Positions 63,388-64,000 of a stretch of DNA of 64,000 nt are shown in pieces (the first letter of the stretch is position 1; each line of letters starts with the position of its first letter). The notes beneath the pieces were generated by a model that did no database searches, was not told the origin of the DNA, and saw only the letters and a program-made list of their open reading frames with translations. The translations under genes and the position numbers were made by a program. Source of the stretch: Jatrophihabitans telluris (lineage in GTDB: Bacteria > Actinomycetota > Actinomycetes > Mycobacteriales > Jatrophihabitantaceae); contig NZ_CP097332.1 of NCBI RefSeq assembly GCF_023516435.1, forward strand, positions 3,844,001 through 3,908,000. Reading direction: 5' to 3'.

Positions 63388-64000
63388 GTGGACGAGGTGC
63401 TACGCAGGGCCGGATTGTTCCAGGGAGTCGATCCCGCCGACGTCGAGGCGCTGGGCAACCAGTTCGAGATCTTCGACGCTCCCCGCGGCACGACCCTGTT
63501 CAACGAGGGCGAACCGGGCGACAGCCTCTACATCGTGCTGTCCGGCAAGGTGAAGCTGGGACGCAAGTCCTCAGACGGCCGCGAGAACCTGGTCGCGGTG
63601 ATGGGACCGGCCGACCAGTTCGGCGAGCTGTCCCTGTTCGATCCAGGACCCCGCACCGCGACCGCCGTCGTGGTCACCGACGCACGGGTCGGACGGCTCG
63701 GCAAGGCCGCTCTCACCCAGTGGGTCATCGATCGCCCCCAGATCGGCCTCCAGCTGCTGCGGGTCGTCGCCCGCCGGCTGCGCCGCACCAACACGATGCT
63801 CGCCGACCTGATCTTCGTCGACGTGCCCGGCCGGGTGGCCAAGCAGCTGCTGCAGCTGGCCCAGCGCTTCGGCTCGGTGGATGGCGGTCAGCTGCGCGTC
63901 ACGCACGATCTCACGCAGGAGGAGCTGGCTCAGCTGGTCGGAGCATCCCGCGAGACCGTCAACAAGGCGCTGGCCGACTTCGCCCAGCGTGGCTGGCTGC
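63388..64000 (+). CDS. crp: Crp-family cAMP receptor regulator (3' partial)
   Basis: 204 residues visible, from GTG 63388 with AGAAGGAG upstream; the stop is past the window end. cNMP domain ([46 protein letters not shown]), long dimer helix ([11 protein letters not shown]) and helix-turn-helix ([30 protein letters not shown]). Very close to M. tuberculosis Crp (Rv3676), which binds cAMP and controls respiration, acs-linked carbon use and resuscitation genes. Confidence 0.96.
   Translation, partial: MDEVLRRAGLFQGVDPADVEALGNQFEIFDAPRGTTLFNEGEPGDSLYIVLSGKVKLGRKSSDGRENLVAVMGPADQFGELSLFDPGPRTATAVVVTDARVGRLGKAALTQWVIDRPQIGLQLLRVVARRLRRTNTMLADLIFVDVPGRVAKQLLQLAQRFGSVDGGQLRVTHDLTQEELAQLVGASRETVNKALADFAQRGWL

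Overview
The window is high-G+C DNA with dense genes, many 4-bp stop/start overlaps, GTG starts and almost no foreign-looking sequence. Gene content and order point to an actinobacterium. From about 24.4 kb rightward the order follows, with gaps and insertions, the Mycobacterium tuberculosis segment Rv3644c to Rv3676 as I remember it: holB, topA, Rv3647c family, DUF1998 helicase, tad pilus genes, Rv3661-type HAD phosphatase, Rv3662c family, acs, Rv3669 family, ephE, marP, Nudix, nth, Rv3675 family, crp. Other traits (MFS-Tmk fusion, H+-PPase, contractile injection genes) argue for a non-mycobacterial lineage, perhaps Frankia/Jatrophihabitans/Nakamurella-like; this is inference and no rRNA is present to settle it.

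1-10.27 kb (+): distal part of an extracellular contractile injection system (eCIS) cluster. A baseplate J-like protein (open at the window edge, fused to LysM), a tail protein I-like protein with a beta-helix-like C-terminus, a DUF6519 protein, and a 1071-residue DUF4157 protein (HEIAH) that looks like a cargo toxin with a PD-(D/E)xK-like nuclease C-terminus. Sheath, tube and ATPase genes would lie to the left.

10.29-14 kb: a binding-protein/permease/permease sugar ABC operon (-) preceded by two sites that match the DasR responsive element, so chito-oligosaccharide or GlcNAc-type uptake is likely; the ATPase is not here. Then a tRNA-Thr(CGT) with a strong hairpin terminator, and leuS (+).

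16.7-24.4 kb: 32-bp tandem repeats; a Pro-rich membrane protein divergent from a two-component system that overlaps a GT39 glycosyltransferase gene, with three 11-bp direct repeats between them; an AbiEi-like/nuclease-like gene bracketed by two copies of a 60-bp palindrome; a GT2-GtrA fusion.

24.4-41.6 kb: PSP1 protein, holB, MFS-tmk fusion (-); trans-aconitate methyltransferase (+); topA, gluconate permease and gluconokinase, Rv3647c family, H+-PPase and a STAS protein (-); an MrfA/Rv3649-like helicase (+). A third 60-bp palindrome and a second array of the 32-bp repeat lie here.

41.5-53 kb: a tad (Flp) pilus locus split in two. Pilin-type genes lie at 41.5-42.7 kb and tadC-tadB-tadA-ssd at 49.3-53.0 kb. 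Between them sit two aldo/keto reductases, a LysR regulator and a secreted sedolisin-type (S53) protease.

53-64 kb: HAD phosphatase, then a 368-bp gap at the same position as the mycobacterial RNA MTS2823/Ms1, with a good promoter; Rv3662c-family protein, acetyl-CoA synthetase, SDR, holin-like membrane protein, epoxide hydrolase-like protein; the nth-Nudix-cupredoxin-marP group; a small membrane protein; and crp, cut by the window end.
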